In this document: positions 1 to 8,883 of the stretch, piece after piece | Numbering within the stretch: position 1 is the stretch's first letter | Layout: the number at the start of each line of letters is the position of its first letter | NCBI RefSeq assembly: GCF_002042965.1 | Contig: NZ_MZNT01000016.1 | Location: 1-64,000 of the forward strand | Length of the DNA: 64,000 nt | Direction of reading: 5' to 3' | DNA from: Paenibacillus sp. 32352 | GTDB taxonomy: Bacteria > Bacillota > Bacilli > Paenibacillales > NBRC-103111 | The notes under the pieces: generated by a model | What the model was told of the DNA's origin: nothing | Database searches by the model: none | What the model saw: only the letters and a program-made list of their open reading frames with translations | Program-made: the position numbers and the translations under genes

Positions 1-81
1 GACGACGAGGTAGATAGGTTCGGGGTGGAAGCACGGCAACGTGTGGAGCTGACGAATACTAATCGGTCGAGGGCTTAACCA
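1..81 (+). rRNA. 23S ribosomal RNA, 3' end (partial)
   Basis: The first ~81 bases match the conserved 3' terminus of bacterial 23S rRNA, with the segment around GACGAATACTAATCGGTCGA leading to GGCTTAACC. The rest of the gene lies upstream of the window. A 5S gene follows after about 170 bases of spacer, so this is the end of an rRNA operon. The spacer contains small hairpins (for example CTGCGA...TCGCAG at 112-134 and GATGTTTC...GAAACATC at 223-248) of the kind used in precursor processing. The exact 3' end is estimated to within a few bases. Confidence 0.93.
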
Positions 82-252
82 ATTATCTGCCATACGAAGT
101 ATGGTCAGAGAGCTGCGATGCGAAAGCGTCGCAGGCCCGGAAAAAACGGGAAACTAATTCACGAACTTTACGCATGCATTTCGTATCTAGTTTTCAGGGT
201 GCAAGCCACCTTGAATGAAACTTAGATGTTTCTTGGCAGAAACATCGATACC

Positions 253-370
253 GTTTGGTGATGATGGCGGAAGGGAACCACGCGTACCCATACCGAACAC
301 GAACGTTAAGCCTTCCAGCGTCGATGGTACTTGGACCGAAGGGTCCTGGGAGAGTAGAACGTCGCCAAGC
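253..370 (+). rRNA. 5S ribosomal RNA
   Basis: This is a complete 5S rRNA of about 118 nt. It begins GTTTGGTGATGATGGCGGAA, contains the conserved loop CCATACCGAACACG, and ends CGTCGCCAAGC. The termini pair (GTTTGGTG with CGCCAAGC), as expected of helix I. It directly precedes the operon terminator, and no tRNA genes follow. Confidence 0.95.
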
Positions 371-412
371 AAAAAGCAGTTGATCTTTTAATCAGATCAG
401 CTGCTTTTTTTT
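371..412 (+). terminator. rRNA operon terminator
   Basis: A rho-independent terminator. AAAAAGCAGTTGATC pairs with GATCAGCTGCTTTTT around a short AT loop and runs into a T tract. It begins immediately after the 5S gene. Confidence 0.9.
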
Positions 413-452
413 GTGCGCTTGAACCAGCATAAGCTAATTGAACCTGAAAACT

Positions 453-498
453 TAAAAAAGAGGCTGTTTTCGAAAGAATCGATTTCCGAAAACGGCCT
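453..498 (-). terminator. Terminator of the minus-strand glycosidase cluster
   Basis: Read on the minus strand, AGGCCGTTTTCG pairs with CGAAAACAGCCT around a 14-nt loop, followed by CTTTTTTAAG. It lies just past the stop codon of the GH95-like gene and insulates it from the rRNA operon, which points toward it. Confidence 0.85.
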
Positions 499-503
499 GC
501 GTT

Positions 504-3071
504 TTATACCTTTACCAATCGATAGGTCTTGCCTTTTTCGGCTTCAAATAGGATACACTCCTGCTCAGCTCTGTCGACTTTGAAATCGATAAGATCGCCT
601 GTATTGATCTCCACGACCGTTATATCTTCTCCCGGCCATGGGTTCATAATCCGACACAGGGTAGAGCGGCGGGCTTCTATCTCGACGAAAGCCACCCCGG
701 CTGAAGTTCGCGATGCGGATACCCAAAAGCCGCCGCGGGCTTGAAATCGTCGAAACGAAATTTCGGCCCAATCCGGTACGACTGGGAACAAATGTATACG
801 TCCGCTCCGGCTGTTAATGACCCGTTCCGGGTCTTCGTTAATTGCGATGCACAGGTCGGCATAGGTTTCGATTGTTCTTGGATGCACGCCGTCCACCGTG
901 GGGAACCTATCCTTACACTCTCCAAGCAGTACATAAACCGGTCGGTTATGACCGGCAGGCACGCTTCGAACGGTGCGCAGCATAATCTCCTTTTCCTTCG
1001 GACTGCTATCCAGGTTGATTTCATCGGCTAAGGTAGTTGGGTAGACACCGATATACCAAGGATGACAGCCTTTGGACCACCTCGGCTTGATACCTGGAAC
1101 GCCCGCATAGATAAGACCTTCCTCCGTTTCGTAAGTCGGATAAGGAGGGAGGTTGTTGGCCGCATGCAGCCAATCCGCTTTCAAATTCGGATCCGTACCT
1201 AAATAATCGGCGAGCTCGGCGGCTCTGTGAAAGGTCCAGCGGAACATAGAGATTGCGCTGATCGTATCCCGGTTGTATTCGAACTTCGGCTGGATGCCCC
1301 AGCTTTCCGCTTCGACGGCAGGGACGATGTGGAAGTGACCGTCCTCCTGCAGCTCGAGATAGGATAGGTAGAAGATCGCGAGATCACGCAAAGCCGGGTA
1401 TAACAATCGCTGCATTAAGGCTTCATCTGCCGCGTAATCCCACATATCCCATAGTACTTTAAGCACCTGAGCTCCTGTTTCCAGACAGAGCTCCAGCGTC
1501 GAGTTCGTGTGGACGTAACGGTCCGGCTTGACCGGAGGCAAATACCCGTGCACAAGGATCATGCCCGGGAGGCCGTATACCTCGGAAGCATTCTTCCGCG
1601 CCGCCGGGAGCCAGTGCTCGACCAGCTGCCACCACATATCCAGAGCGTCCTCCCGGGAACGGACGACCATGGGCGTATAAAACAGCTCATTATAGCATGG
1701 CAGACTGTGCCAAGGTTGGACGTCTGTTTCGATACCTGCATAGGAGGCACTTGCCTCAAATTTGCGGGAATCGGTTCGGCACCCGCCGCTGTGCTTGCAG
1801 GCCCAGCTGTTGAACAGGTGGGTTATTTCCTTCTCATAATACGAATCTCCGGGATACAGTACTCGTCCATGCTCCCTTTTATCGTATAACGCATCATACC
1901 AATCGGTATTCTCCTTCAGCAAGGCTTCGAATCCGTCCGTTTCGGCTTCCAGAAGCTGCCGTTTCGCAAATTCCATAATGTCGGCAGCATCATTGGAGGT
2001 GACGACAACGGTATAGAGCGTGGCCTGACCGGAGCTGAGCCGGTTCAAGGCCGCTGTAGCCGCGGCGCCCGGTGCCTGCCGAATGCGGGCATAGTCCTTC
2101 TCGTGAAATGTCCAGCCTTCATCGGCATATGGTGGCGTGCCGAGACCAAAGCCATTTTCGACGGTTTCAAGCTCCGCATCGCTGCCGTTGACAAGTCCCA
2201 TTACTACATATTCGAAGCCATCGGGAAAGGTCTTCTCGGCAGGCAGCCGCTGCCGAATCCAAAAAAATCTGCCCTCGCTGCCGCTCTCGGGAGGCTCTAT
2301 CGGGCCGTTCCATGCGGCGTCACGTTCATAATGATAGTATTCAACGGGCTGAGCGCTGCCTCTAGGCAGATAGACGGGCTGCCGTTCCTCCATAGGCTTG
2401 AATTCCGTTCCTTCAGCATTCATGTACATGCGATGCGCCTGGTCTCTATGGCGGTATAAGCGGAACGAAAGAGGATAAGACAATCCGGAGAACTCCGTCC
2501 GCATCGCAATAACGCTGCGCTTCATCGAGAGAAGCACATCTAGCTGAAGAGAAGCTTTCCCATGAACCAGAGTGCTGCTTGTTAATCCGCTGCTGCACTG
2601 CTGAACGGTTTGTACCGGATCGCATCCTTGGAAATCGTTGCAGCGGACGATGATCTGCCCCACCGGCTTTTGGCAAGGAAACGGGTAGGCGCGAAAAGCG
2701 GCATAAGGCTCTCTACGGCCGCCTCTCGGGTCAAGGGAGCCGTATTTGGGCCTAGTATTGCCTGACGGCTGAATGTCCAGGAAGCCTTCATTCGCTTGGG
2801 AATAAGCTCCCTCCCGAAGCTCCTTCAGAGTCAGTACAGGTGGATCCGCTATTCTTCGATCGAAGACATCCGACTTTATCATGCTTAATGTAATTTGCTC
2901 CGGAGGGCCCCATAAAGCCGCCTTGATGGACGGGTGGTTTAGGTACAGCTTCGAGTCCATCGACCAGGCCGCTTGAGGCTGCGGACAAGTGGGGTGCAAG
3001 GTTCTCCGGATTTGCACTTGTTTAGCCATATCCTTTAGAGGGAGATAGCCCTGCCAAGGCAGCTGATTCAT
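504..3071 (-). CDS. GH95-like glycoside hydrolase (alpha-L-fucosidase-type, cytoplasmic)
   Basis: An 855-residue protein without a signal peptide, so it probably acts on imported oligosaccharides. The C-terminal half has the texture of an (alpha/alpha)6-barrel glycosidase. A late block around GRIHLFPVVPDW followed by RARGGFWVSA-like sequence is typical of the GH95 and related families, which cleave fucosides and similar sugars; substrate cannot be read here. The start ATG at 3071 has the SD GGAGGAGG inside the end of the upstream solute-binding gene, implying co-transcription. A terminator follows directly. The neighbouring sugar-binding lipoprotein and AraC regulator support a carbohydrate-use cluster, although the binding-protein gene is interrupted and no permease genes are adjacent. 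Catalytic residues were not assigned. Confidence 0.7.
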   Translation of the reverse strand: MNQLPWQGYLPLKDMAKQVQIRRTLHPTCPQPQAAWSMDSKLYLNHPSIKAALWGPPEQITLSMIKSDVFDRRIADPPVLTLKELREGAYSQANEGFLDIQPSGNTRPKYGSLDPRGGRREPYAAFRAYPFPCQKPVGQIIVRCNDFQGCDPVQTVQQCSSGLTSSTLVHGKASLQLDVLLSMKRSVIAMRTEFSGLSYPLSFRLYRHRDQAHRMYMNAEGTEFKPMEERQPVYLPRGSAQPVEYYHYERDAAWNGPIEPPESGSEGRFFWIRQRLPAEKTFPDGFEYVVMGLVNGSDAELETVENGFGLGTPPYADEGWTFHEKDYARIRQAPGAAATAALNRLSSGQATLYTVVVTSNDAADIMEFAKRQLLEAETDGFEALLKENTDWYDALYDKREHGRVLYPGDSYYEKEITHLFNSWACKHSGGCRTDSRKFEASASYAGIETDVQPWHSLPCYNELFYTPMVVRSREDALDMWWQLVEHWLPAARKNASEVYGLPGMILVHGYLPPVKPDRYVHTNSTLELCLETGAQVLKVLWDMWDYAADEALMQRLLYPALRDLAIFYLSYLELQEDGHFHIVPAVEAESWGIQPKFEYNRDTISAISMFRWTFHRAAELADYLGTDPNLKADWLHAANNLPPYPTYETEEGLIYAGVPGIKPRWSKGCHPWYIGVYPTTLADEINLDSSPKEKEIMLRTVRSVPAGHNRPVYVLLGECKDRFPTVDGVHPRTIETYADLCIAINEDPERVINSRSGRIHLFPVVPDWAEISFRRFQARGGFWVSASRTSAGVAFVEIEARRSTLCRIMNPWPGEDITVVEINTGDLIDFKVDRAEQECILFEAEKGKTYRLVKV

Positions 3072-3072
3072 T

Positions 3073-4404
3073 CTATTTGCCGCCTCCTCCCTGGGCCTTG
3101 GCGTCCGTCAAAGCTTTGTTGATCGTTTCCTCGGCCTCCCTTAATGCCGTATTAATATCCGTTTGGTTTTTAAGCATTTTGTCGAATGAATTGCCGGGGA
3201 CACCGGCTACATCGGCGAACGTCAAGTTCGCATCGCGGATCGGTGCAGGGGCCGCGTAACGGTTATAGAAGACAGCCTGCAGGTTTTTCCCTTTTAGCGA
3301 TTCAATATCCTGGCCGAACACGCCTTGGATCTTTTTATCCGCAAGAGGCGTGAGCAGCGCTTTTTTGGATAGCTGCGTCTGCACTTCATCCGACAGCAGG
3401 TACGCGATGACATCGAATGCCTCATCTTTATGCTTGGATTGCTTGGTCACATACATCGAGTAGAAATTAGGCTGGAAGCCGACCTTCGGGGCGTCCTTGA
3501 AGACAGGAGCTGCAGTAATGTCCCAGTTGGCGCTTGGATTTTTTTAAGACCAGGTGATCAGCTTCTCGGTAACGTTCAAGTCCATCGCTTCGGTTCCTCC
3601 GGCAAACTCCCCCGGGATGGAAATCTCGTTATTGGGCACGTCGTAGATTCGTTTGAAGTTCGCGAACAGATCCTTCCAGGCATCCGTATTGACTGCCGCC
3701 TTGTCCTCTTTTTCGCTCATAAAGCCAAGCGATCTTTGGTTATATTTGAACACAAGAGGGCTGTTGTAACGAAGACCGACGTAATTTACGCCGTTCTCTG
3801 CCCGGGACACCTTGCGGACCAAATCATACACTTCGTCCCAGGTAATGCCGTCCTTAGGGTAAGGAACGCCGAATTTATCGAATATATCCTTGTTATATCC
3901 AAGAATCAGGTTGCTTCCCATGAAAGGAAGACCGTACAGCTTTCCGTCACCCCAGTTTTTCAAAACCTGAAGCACTGTGGAATCAATCCTGTTCAAATCG
4001 AAATTATGCTTTTTGATCAGCTCCGACAAATCGTAATGAAGATCATTCGCCATAATTCTGGGCTTTACGTTGGTGCTGCTTTCTAGAATAATATCGGGAA
4101 TCGTGCCGGCGGCAATCAAGTCAGGATAATCTTGTCCTTTGCCCTTATGGATATGCTCGACCTTGATATGAGGGAATTTCGCCGTAATAAAATCGCCGAT
4201 CTCCTTGGAGAAGTTGTCCTCATTCGCATAGTTGCCGTTTTGAGCCGTGTAAAACAGCAAGGTAAACGGTGTGTTCGCTGCAGCGGCTTCAGTCTTACCA
4301 GGGTCCCCGGAGCTTTTTGCGGAGGAACTTTCTTGAGTGCTGCAGCCGGACATCATGACAGCCGTGACGAGCAGAAGCGAGGTTATAGCTTTCTTATTTA
4401 CCAA
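3073..4404 (-). pseudogene. ABC sugar-binding lipoprotein interrupted by an in-frame stop
   Basis: A family 1 extracellular solute-binding protein of ABC sugar importers. It starts TTG at 4404 behind GGGGAGGG and has a lipoprotein signal (lipobox ending MMSGC). The frame is open for 286 codons, hits TAA at 3544-3546, then continues in the same frame without further stops to 3073. The continuation reads KNPSANWDITAAPVFKDAP, exactly what follows in this family. Joined, the product is about 442 aa, the usual length. A single substitution (for example TTA to TAA) explains it; no frameshift is needed. A truncated 286-aa protein would lack much of the C-terminal lobe. It could be a true nonsense mutation or a sequencing error. 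The downstream glycosidase gene appears intact. Confidence 0.8.
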
Positions 4405-4525
4405 ACATGAACCCTCCCCATTTTTACCTGTGTGGATTTGAGTTCATCTTATAGTAAACTGAATATCACAATGCCATAGAAAAGTATCAAAATGCTATCC
4501 TAGATATGATAGCGCTTACAATAGG

Positions 4526-5419
4526 TCAATCTTTTTCTCGTAGCTGATGTATCAGCTTTTTCACCCCTGCCGCGTACTGATGGGGAGTCATACCGAATTT
4601 TTTCTTGAACGAGTAGATGAGATAGGACGGGGAATGAAAGCCTGTCTGGACACTGATCTGCTTGATGGACAGATCCTCGGAATGAAGCAGCGCCCGCGCT
4701 TCCTCCAAACGTTTTTCGCTTGTATATTCGGTTATGGTTTTGCCGATCTGCTCTTTGAACAGCTTCGACAAATAATTGGGAGACAAATGCAAGTCCCGGG
4801 CGATGTCCTCCATTTTGAAGTGCGTTTTGTAATGATCGTTGATCCATTTCAAAATGTTGTTAATATGCTGCGTCGAAGCTTGAGTGAACGGTTCTTTGGA
4901 CAGCTCTTCGGCTGTGTACAGCTTTCGTTGAAAATAGGAAAAGAACTGGTAAAAAAACAAGAGCACTGCTTCACGATGCATCATTTCCGGGGCGTTAGAC
5001 AGGATGTCATTCATCTCACTGAATTGACTCTCGAGGTATGCCGCCTGTTCATCGGTTAAATAAAACAGCTGCCGGCTCATTTTATTATCCAGTAGTTGCG
5101 TCAGGAATGAAGACAGGTAAGGAAACGAAGAAGCGAACGGTCCGATGGACGATACTTTGATCTTCAATATGCTGCGAGTATAATCCGGGGGGGATTCCAT
5201 GCGCATGTAATGGATTTGAAACGGCTTGATCAAAATCAAGGTGCGGGGACGCACCTGAAAGACCGAATCGTTGATAACGAACGTTCCGCTGCCTTCATGG
5301 ATATATAATAGCTCCAAACCGTCATGGGCATGAAAATGCTCGATAGATGCGGTGTACGTATGTTTGTAATTAAAAAGGTATAAATTGTTGATCCACCTTC
5401 TAAATGTCACAATTTGCAT
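4526..5419 (-). CDS. AraC-family transcriptional regulator with cupin-like sensor domain
   Basis: A 297-residue regulator. The N-terminal ~130 residues resemble the AraC cupin sugar-binding domain, with HFHAHDGLELLYIHEGSG in the first strands. The last ~100 residues carry the double helix-turn-helix, with FKMEDIARDLHLSPNYLSKLF and the closing signature FHSPSYLIYSFKKKFGMTPHQY. The ATG at 5419 is preferred over GTG at 5428 because the SD GGAGG overlaps that GTG, whereas it stands 8 nt from the ATG. It lies upstream of the solute-binding/GH95 pair on the same strand and probably activates it in response to a sugar. It is divergent from the MurR-like operon, sharing a 215-bp intergenic region. 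Confidence 0.88.
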   Translation of the reverse strand: MQIVTFRRWINNLYLFNYKHTYTASIEHFHAHDGLELLYIHEGSGTFVINDSVFQVRPRTLILIKPFQIHYMRMESPPDYTRSILKIKVSSIGPFASSFPYLSSFLTQLLDNKMSRQLFYLTDEQAAYLESQFSEMNDILSNAPEMMHREAVLLFFYQFFSYFQRKLYTAEELSKEPFTQASTQHINNILKWINDHYKTHFKMEDIARDLHLSPNYLSKLFKEQIGKTITEYTSEKRLEEARALLHSEDLSIKQISVQTGFHSPSYLIYSFKKKFGMTPHQYAAGVKKLIHQLREKD

Positions 5420-5524
5420 CCGATGCACCTCCGATCCTTTTTCTACCTTATTTTAATTCCATGCCTGGGAGCAAAAAACCTTTGTGACGGCAGTAAGAAG
5501 TGTAGAAATGTGTCAAAAAGAATC

Positions 5525-5539
5525 TGAAATAAAATTTCA
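5525..5539. promoter_or_regulatory. RpiR/MurR-type operator palindrome
   Basis: TGAAATAAAATTTCA is a perfect palindrome (arms TGAAAT/ATTTCA, centre AAA) of the type bound by RpiR-family repressors. A second, degraded copy (GAAATTTTATTTT, 5558-5570) overlaps the -10 region of the promoter for the downstream operon. Autoregulation by the adjacent RpiR-type protein is inferred. Confidence 0.6.
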
Positions 5540-5547
5540 AAAATGTA

Positions 5548-5575
5548 TTTACTTTAGGAAATTTTATTTTATAAT
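5548..5575 (+). promoter_or_regulatory. Candidate sigma-A promoter of the MurNAc-salvage operon
   Basis: TTTACT (5548-5553) and a perfect TATAAT (5570-5575) are separated by 16 nt, 60 bases ahead of the regulator gene. The operator palindromes lie on and just upstream of it, suiting repression. Confidence 0.5.
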
Positions 5576-5634
5576 GAGATTGTAAATGTTCTTTTCCTAC
5601 TTGTAAAGAAACGGGCACAAAGGAGATATCCCTT

Positions 5635-6495
5635 ATGTTAAACGGCGGTCTGATTGGAATAAAGGAAGCTCTGCAAACGTTAAAGCCGACAGAACAGAAG
5701 GTTGCACAATACATCGTGGATCATCCGGAGACGGTCGTCAATGCTTCCGTGCAGAAAGTAGCGGAGCTGGCGGGGGTCAGTGAAGCCACTATTGTCAGAC
5801 TGGCCCGATCTCTTCATCTTAAGGGGTTCCAGGAGCTGAAGCTGCGCATTGCGGCGGATCTGGCCAAAGCCGTTCACTCTGAAACGAACTCCTATCAGGA
5901 AATACAAATTGACGGATCGGTGCAGGATTTAATCCAATCCATCTCCCATAACAATACGCTTTCCATTCAAGATACGTTGACCGTGCTTTCGCCTAAAGAT
6001 GTGGAGCGGGCGATAGACTGCTTAAGCAGCGCAAGAAGGGTGTACTTCTTTGGAGTGGGGGCCTCGGCGGTTATTGCCCAGGACTTCAAGCAGAAGCTGT
6101 CCCGGATTAACCGCTGGTGCGAGGCAGCGCCGGATTTTGATTCCCAGGCTACGCTGGCGGCTAACATGACCAAGGAAGATGTAGCCTTTGGTATTTCCTA
6201 TTCGGGTCAGACGGAAAATATTATTCAGTCGCTGCAGATTGCCAAGGAATCCGGCGCAACCCTCATTTCCTTGACGAAGTTCGGGAGCAATCCGGTGGCG
6301 GAAATGGCCGATATCCGGTTATTCACGAGCTCATTGGAGCAGAGCATAAGAAGCGGCGCCATGGCATCAAGAATCGCGCAGCTGAACGTCATCGACATCC
6401 TCTATGTAGGTATAGCCAGCCGGACGTACGAGGAGAGCATCCAATCCCTGGAAAGGACGCGTAAAGCGGTGAGCGGGTCCAAGCGAAATGGATAA
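5635..6495 (+). CDS. MurR/RpiR-family regulator (HTH + SIS domains)
   Basis: A 286-residue repressor-type protein with the two family domains. The N-terminal RpiR helix-turn-helix spans about residues 1-78 (VQKVAELAGVSEATIVRLAR), and a SIS sugar-phosphate-binding domain spans about 125-260 (YFFGVGASAVIAQDF, ISYSGQTENI). RpiR proteins sense phosphosugars. With murQ and an amino-sugar kinase in the same operon, MurNAc-6-P is the likely effector, as for E. coli MurR. The ATG follows AAAGGAGAT. It is first in an operon with tight spacing or overlaps, and the palindromes upstream are probable binding sites. Confidence 0.85.
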   Translation: MLNGGLIGIKEALQTLKPTEQKVAQYIVDHPETVVNASVQKVAELAGVSEATIVRLARSLHLKGFQELKLRIAADLAKAVHSETNSYQEIQIDGSVQDLIQSISHNNTLSIQDTLTVLSPKDVERAIDCLSSARRVYFFGVGASAVIAQDFKQKLSRINRWCEAAPDFDSQATLAANMTKEDVAFGISYSGQTENIIQSLQIAKESGATLISLTKFGSNPVAEMADIRLFTSSLEQSIRSGAMASRIAQLNVIDILYVGIASRTYEESIQSLERTRKAVSGSKRNG

Positions 6496-7516
6496 CATAA
6501 TACAACTTATTGAAGGCTGGGTAGCTGCCGGGAGTATCCCCGGGGCTGTAATCGATATTTCCGTTGGCGGCCATACAAGGCTGCAGCAGGCGTTTGGAGG
6601 CTACAGGCTTTCAAGCTCCGAAGAGAAGAAAGCGCTAACACTGGATTCGCTTTTTGATATCGCATCCTTAACCAAAGTGACGGCGACACTGCCGGCGGTC
6701 ATGCTGCTGGTGTCCAGAGGACAGATGAAGCTTGAAGACCAGGTACAGCGGTACTTCCCTGAATTTCGTCACCCGCAGGTTACGATTCGTCACTTGCTGC
6801 AGCACTCATCCGGCCTTCCGCCGGATTTGCCGAAGGTGGACCGACTGGAAGCCCGGGATGTGATGCGCGAAGTATTCGAGCAGGAATTGATCTATGAGAC
6901 GGGGACGCAGGTAAAGTACAGCGATCTGGGGTTTATTCTTCTTGGTACCGCGGTTGAACGGATAACGGGAGAGAGGCTGAACGAATTCGTCCGCCGGGAA
7001 ATTCATCTCCCGCTCGGAATGGACCATACGACGTTCTTGCCGGAAGCGAAGGATAGGTACCGCATTGCTCCGACGGAGGAGTATAACGGAGCCTTCATTC
7101 ACGGCGAGGTACATGACGAGAAGAGCTATCAGCTCGGCGGGGTGTCGGGAAGTGCGGGGCTGTTTGCCACGGCAGCCGACCTGGCGCGATACGGGAGAAG
7201 CTGGCTGCCGGCGAACCCGAGCGTACTGCCGGAGGAGTGGCGCAGGCGCTGTATAACGGAGCCGTTTCTGGGACGCGGGCTTGGCTGGGAGGTATGGCAC
7301 GGGCAGGAGTCTGCACCGAGCTGCAGCAGCCATTGGCCCCATGGAAGCTTCGGACATACCGGCTTTACCGGAACGAGCCTGTGGATAGAGCCCGTAAGCG
7401 GGCTGGTGGTAGTGTTTCTGACGAATGCCGTTCATTACGGAAGGGCAACTCCGATAAGAGAGCTGCGGCCGCTGTTACACCAAAGTATTTATTCCTCGAT
7501 TCATGGGGTTAAATAA
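6488..7516 (+). CDS. Serine hydrolase of the class C beta-lactamase fold, AmiE-like
   Basis: A 342-residue member of the beta-lactamase/PBP4* family. SLTK supplies the catalytic Ser-Lys, YSD takes the YxN position, and HTG in SFGHTGFTGTS replaces the KTG motif. In Bacillus subtilis a protein of this fold (AmiE/YbbE), encoded with murR and murQ, is an N-acetylmuramyl-L-alanine amidase that strips peptide from MurNAc. The same role fits here. Unlike that secreted enzyme, no signal peptide is visible, so this one may work in the cytoplasm on imported MurNAc-peptides. It overlaps the regulator gene by 8 nt. An esterase or D-aminopeptidase activity cannot be excluded. Confidence 0.75.
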   Translation: MDNIIQLIEGWVAAGSIPGAVIDISVGGHTRLQQAFGGYRLSSSEEKKALTLDSLFDIASLTKVTATLPAVMLLVSRGQMKLEDQVQRYFPEFRHPQVTIRHLLQHSSGLPPDLPKVDRLEARDVMREVFEQELIYETGTQVKYSDLGFILLGTAVERITGERLNEFVRREIHLPLGMDHTTFLPEAKDRYRIAPTEEYNGAFIHGEVHDEKSYQLGGVSGSAGLFATAADLARYGRSWLPANPSVLPEEWRRRCITEPFLGRGLGWEVWHGQESAPSCSSHWPHGSFGHTGFTGTSLWIEPVSGLVVVFLTNAVHYGRATPIRELRPLLHQSIYSSIHGVK

Positions 7517-7550
7517 AAAAAGAAGAACAATAAAGGGAGGAATAATCAAC

Positions 7551-8849
7551 ATGAAACATGTTTCTCTGGTTCTTGCAGCAATATTGGCAGCGTCACTGGC
7601 CGGTTGCAGCTCATCGAACACGCCTGCGGCCACGACGGCTCCAAAGGATAACAAGGGGGAGGCATCAACGCAGCCGCAGCAAAAAGTGAAGCTGACGATG
7701 GGCAGCTGGCGGACCGAGGATAAGGATGCCTACGAAAAAATTATTAAAGAGTATCAGAAGAAAAATCCGAACGTGGAAATTGAGTTCAAGCCGACCAAAA
7801 ACACGGAATATAATACGGTATTGAATACGGCGCTTCAAACCGGCAGCGGTCCGGACATTATTCAGCTTCGTCCTTATGCGGCGGGCATTGCCCTGGCGGA
7901 TGCAGGGTACCTGGAGCCGTTGGATTCGGTCAAAGGGTTAAGCGTCATGTCCAAGGATACACTGGCGGCGGCGACCGGCAAGGATGGCAAGGTATACGGC
8001 GTTCCCACCGTGTTCAGCTCCACCCAAATTTTTTATAACAAGAAGCTGTTCAAGAAATTCAATATCGAGGAACCGAAGACCTGGGATGATTTGATCAAAG
8101 CGGCGGATACGCTGAAGCAAAACAAGGTGACTCCGTTTGCGTTCGGCTCCAAGGAAGGCTGGATTTTGTCGTTGACGCACGGAGCTCTGGGGCCAGGCTT
8201 TTATGGCGCTAACGATTTTGTAAGCAAAATAACGTCGGGCCAAACGAACTTCAAGGATAAGGCGTTTGTCGACTCCATCCAGATGATGCAAGGCTTAACG
8301 AAATATTTCCCGGATAACTATGTCGGTATTTCCATGGATGACATGCGCAATCTGTTCGTTACCGAGCAGGCCGGCATGATGGTCATGGGAGACTGGGAGC
8401 TTGCGGTGATGAAGAAGATGAACCCGGCGCTGGAAATGGATGTTTTCCCGGTACCTGCTCCTGCAGGCGGCAAAGCGACGGTAACCACCTGGGTAGACGG
8501 ATCGTTCTCGGTTAACAAAGCGTCCAAGAATAAAGCGGAGGCCATGAAATTCATCGAGTTTATGACGACCAAGGATTTCGGTCAGCTTGTAGCGAACGAG
8601 CTGATGAAGCCTAGCACCATTCCAGGTGTGGAAGCGGCGGATCCGATCGTCACGAAGATTTCCAAATTTGCCAACAGCATCTCTACTCCTTATATGTTTG
8701 TGGTTCATTTCAGCTCCGGCAACCCTACAACCAAGGTCACACTGGAAACGGCGCTGCAGGGTATGTATCTGAATAAGCAAACGCCGCAAGACGTTGTGGA
8801 GGAAGTGCAAAAAAGCGCGGATACCTGGTTCAAGCCTGCAGGCAAGTAA
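7551..8849 (+). CDS. ABC transporter sugar-binding lipoprotein
   Basis: A 432-residue family 1 solute-binding protein anchored as a lipoprotein (signal MKHVSLVLAAILAA, lipobox LAGC). The ATG at 7551 follows GGGAGG by 10 nt and replaces a longer reading frame that would bury the signal peptide. Two permease genes follow at once, making a carbohydrate importer of the CUT1 type. The ATPase is missing and is probably supplied by a shared MsmX-like protein, as is usual for CUT1 systems in Bacillales. The operon context suggests MurNAc, a muropeptide or GlcNAc-MurNAc as ligand. Confidence 0.88.
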   Translation: MKHVSLVLAAILAASLAGCSSSNTPAATTAPKDNKGEASTQPQQKVKLTMGSWRTEDKDAYEKIIKEYQKKNPNVEIEFKPTKNTEYNTVLNTALQTGSGPDIIQLRPYAAGIALADAGYLEPLDSVKGLSVMSKDTLAAATGKDGKVYGVPTVFSSTQIFYNKKLFKKFNIEEPKTWDDLIKAADTLKQNKVTPFAFGSKEGWILSLTHGALGPGFYGANDFVSKITSGQTNFKDKAFVDSIQMMQGLTKYFPDNYVGISMDDMRNLFVTEQAGMMVMGDWELAVMKKMNPALEMDVFPVPAPAGGKATVTTWVDGSFSVNKASKNKAEAMKFIEFMTTKDFGQLVANELMKPSTIPGVEAADPIVTKISKFANSISTPYMFVVHFSSGNPTTKVTLETALQGMYLNKQTPQDVVEEVQKSADTWFKPAGK

Positions 8850-8883
8850 GTAAAATACAGATGGAAAAGGCGGCGAGGCGCAC

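Noticed and set aside
371..500. tRNA genes after the 5S gene
   Set aside because: No cloverleaf or TTCGA arm is visible; the terminator follows the 5S directly.
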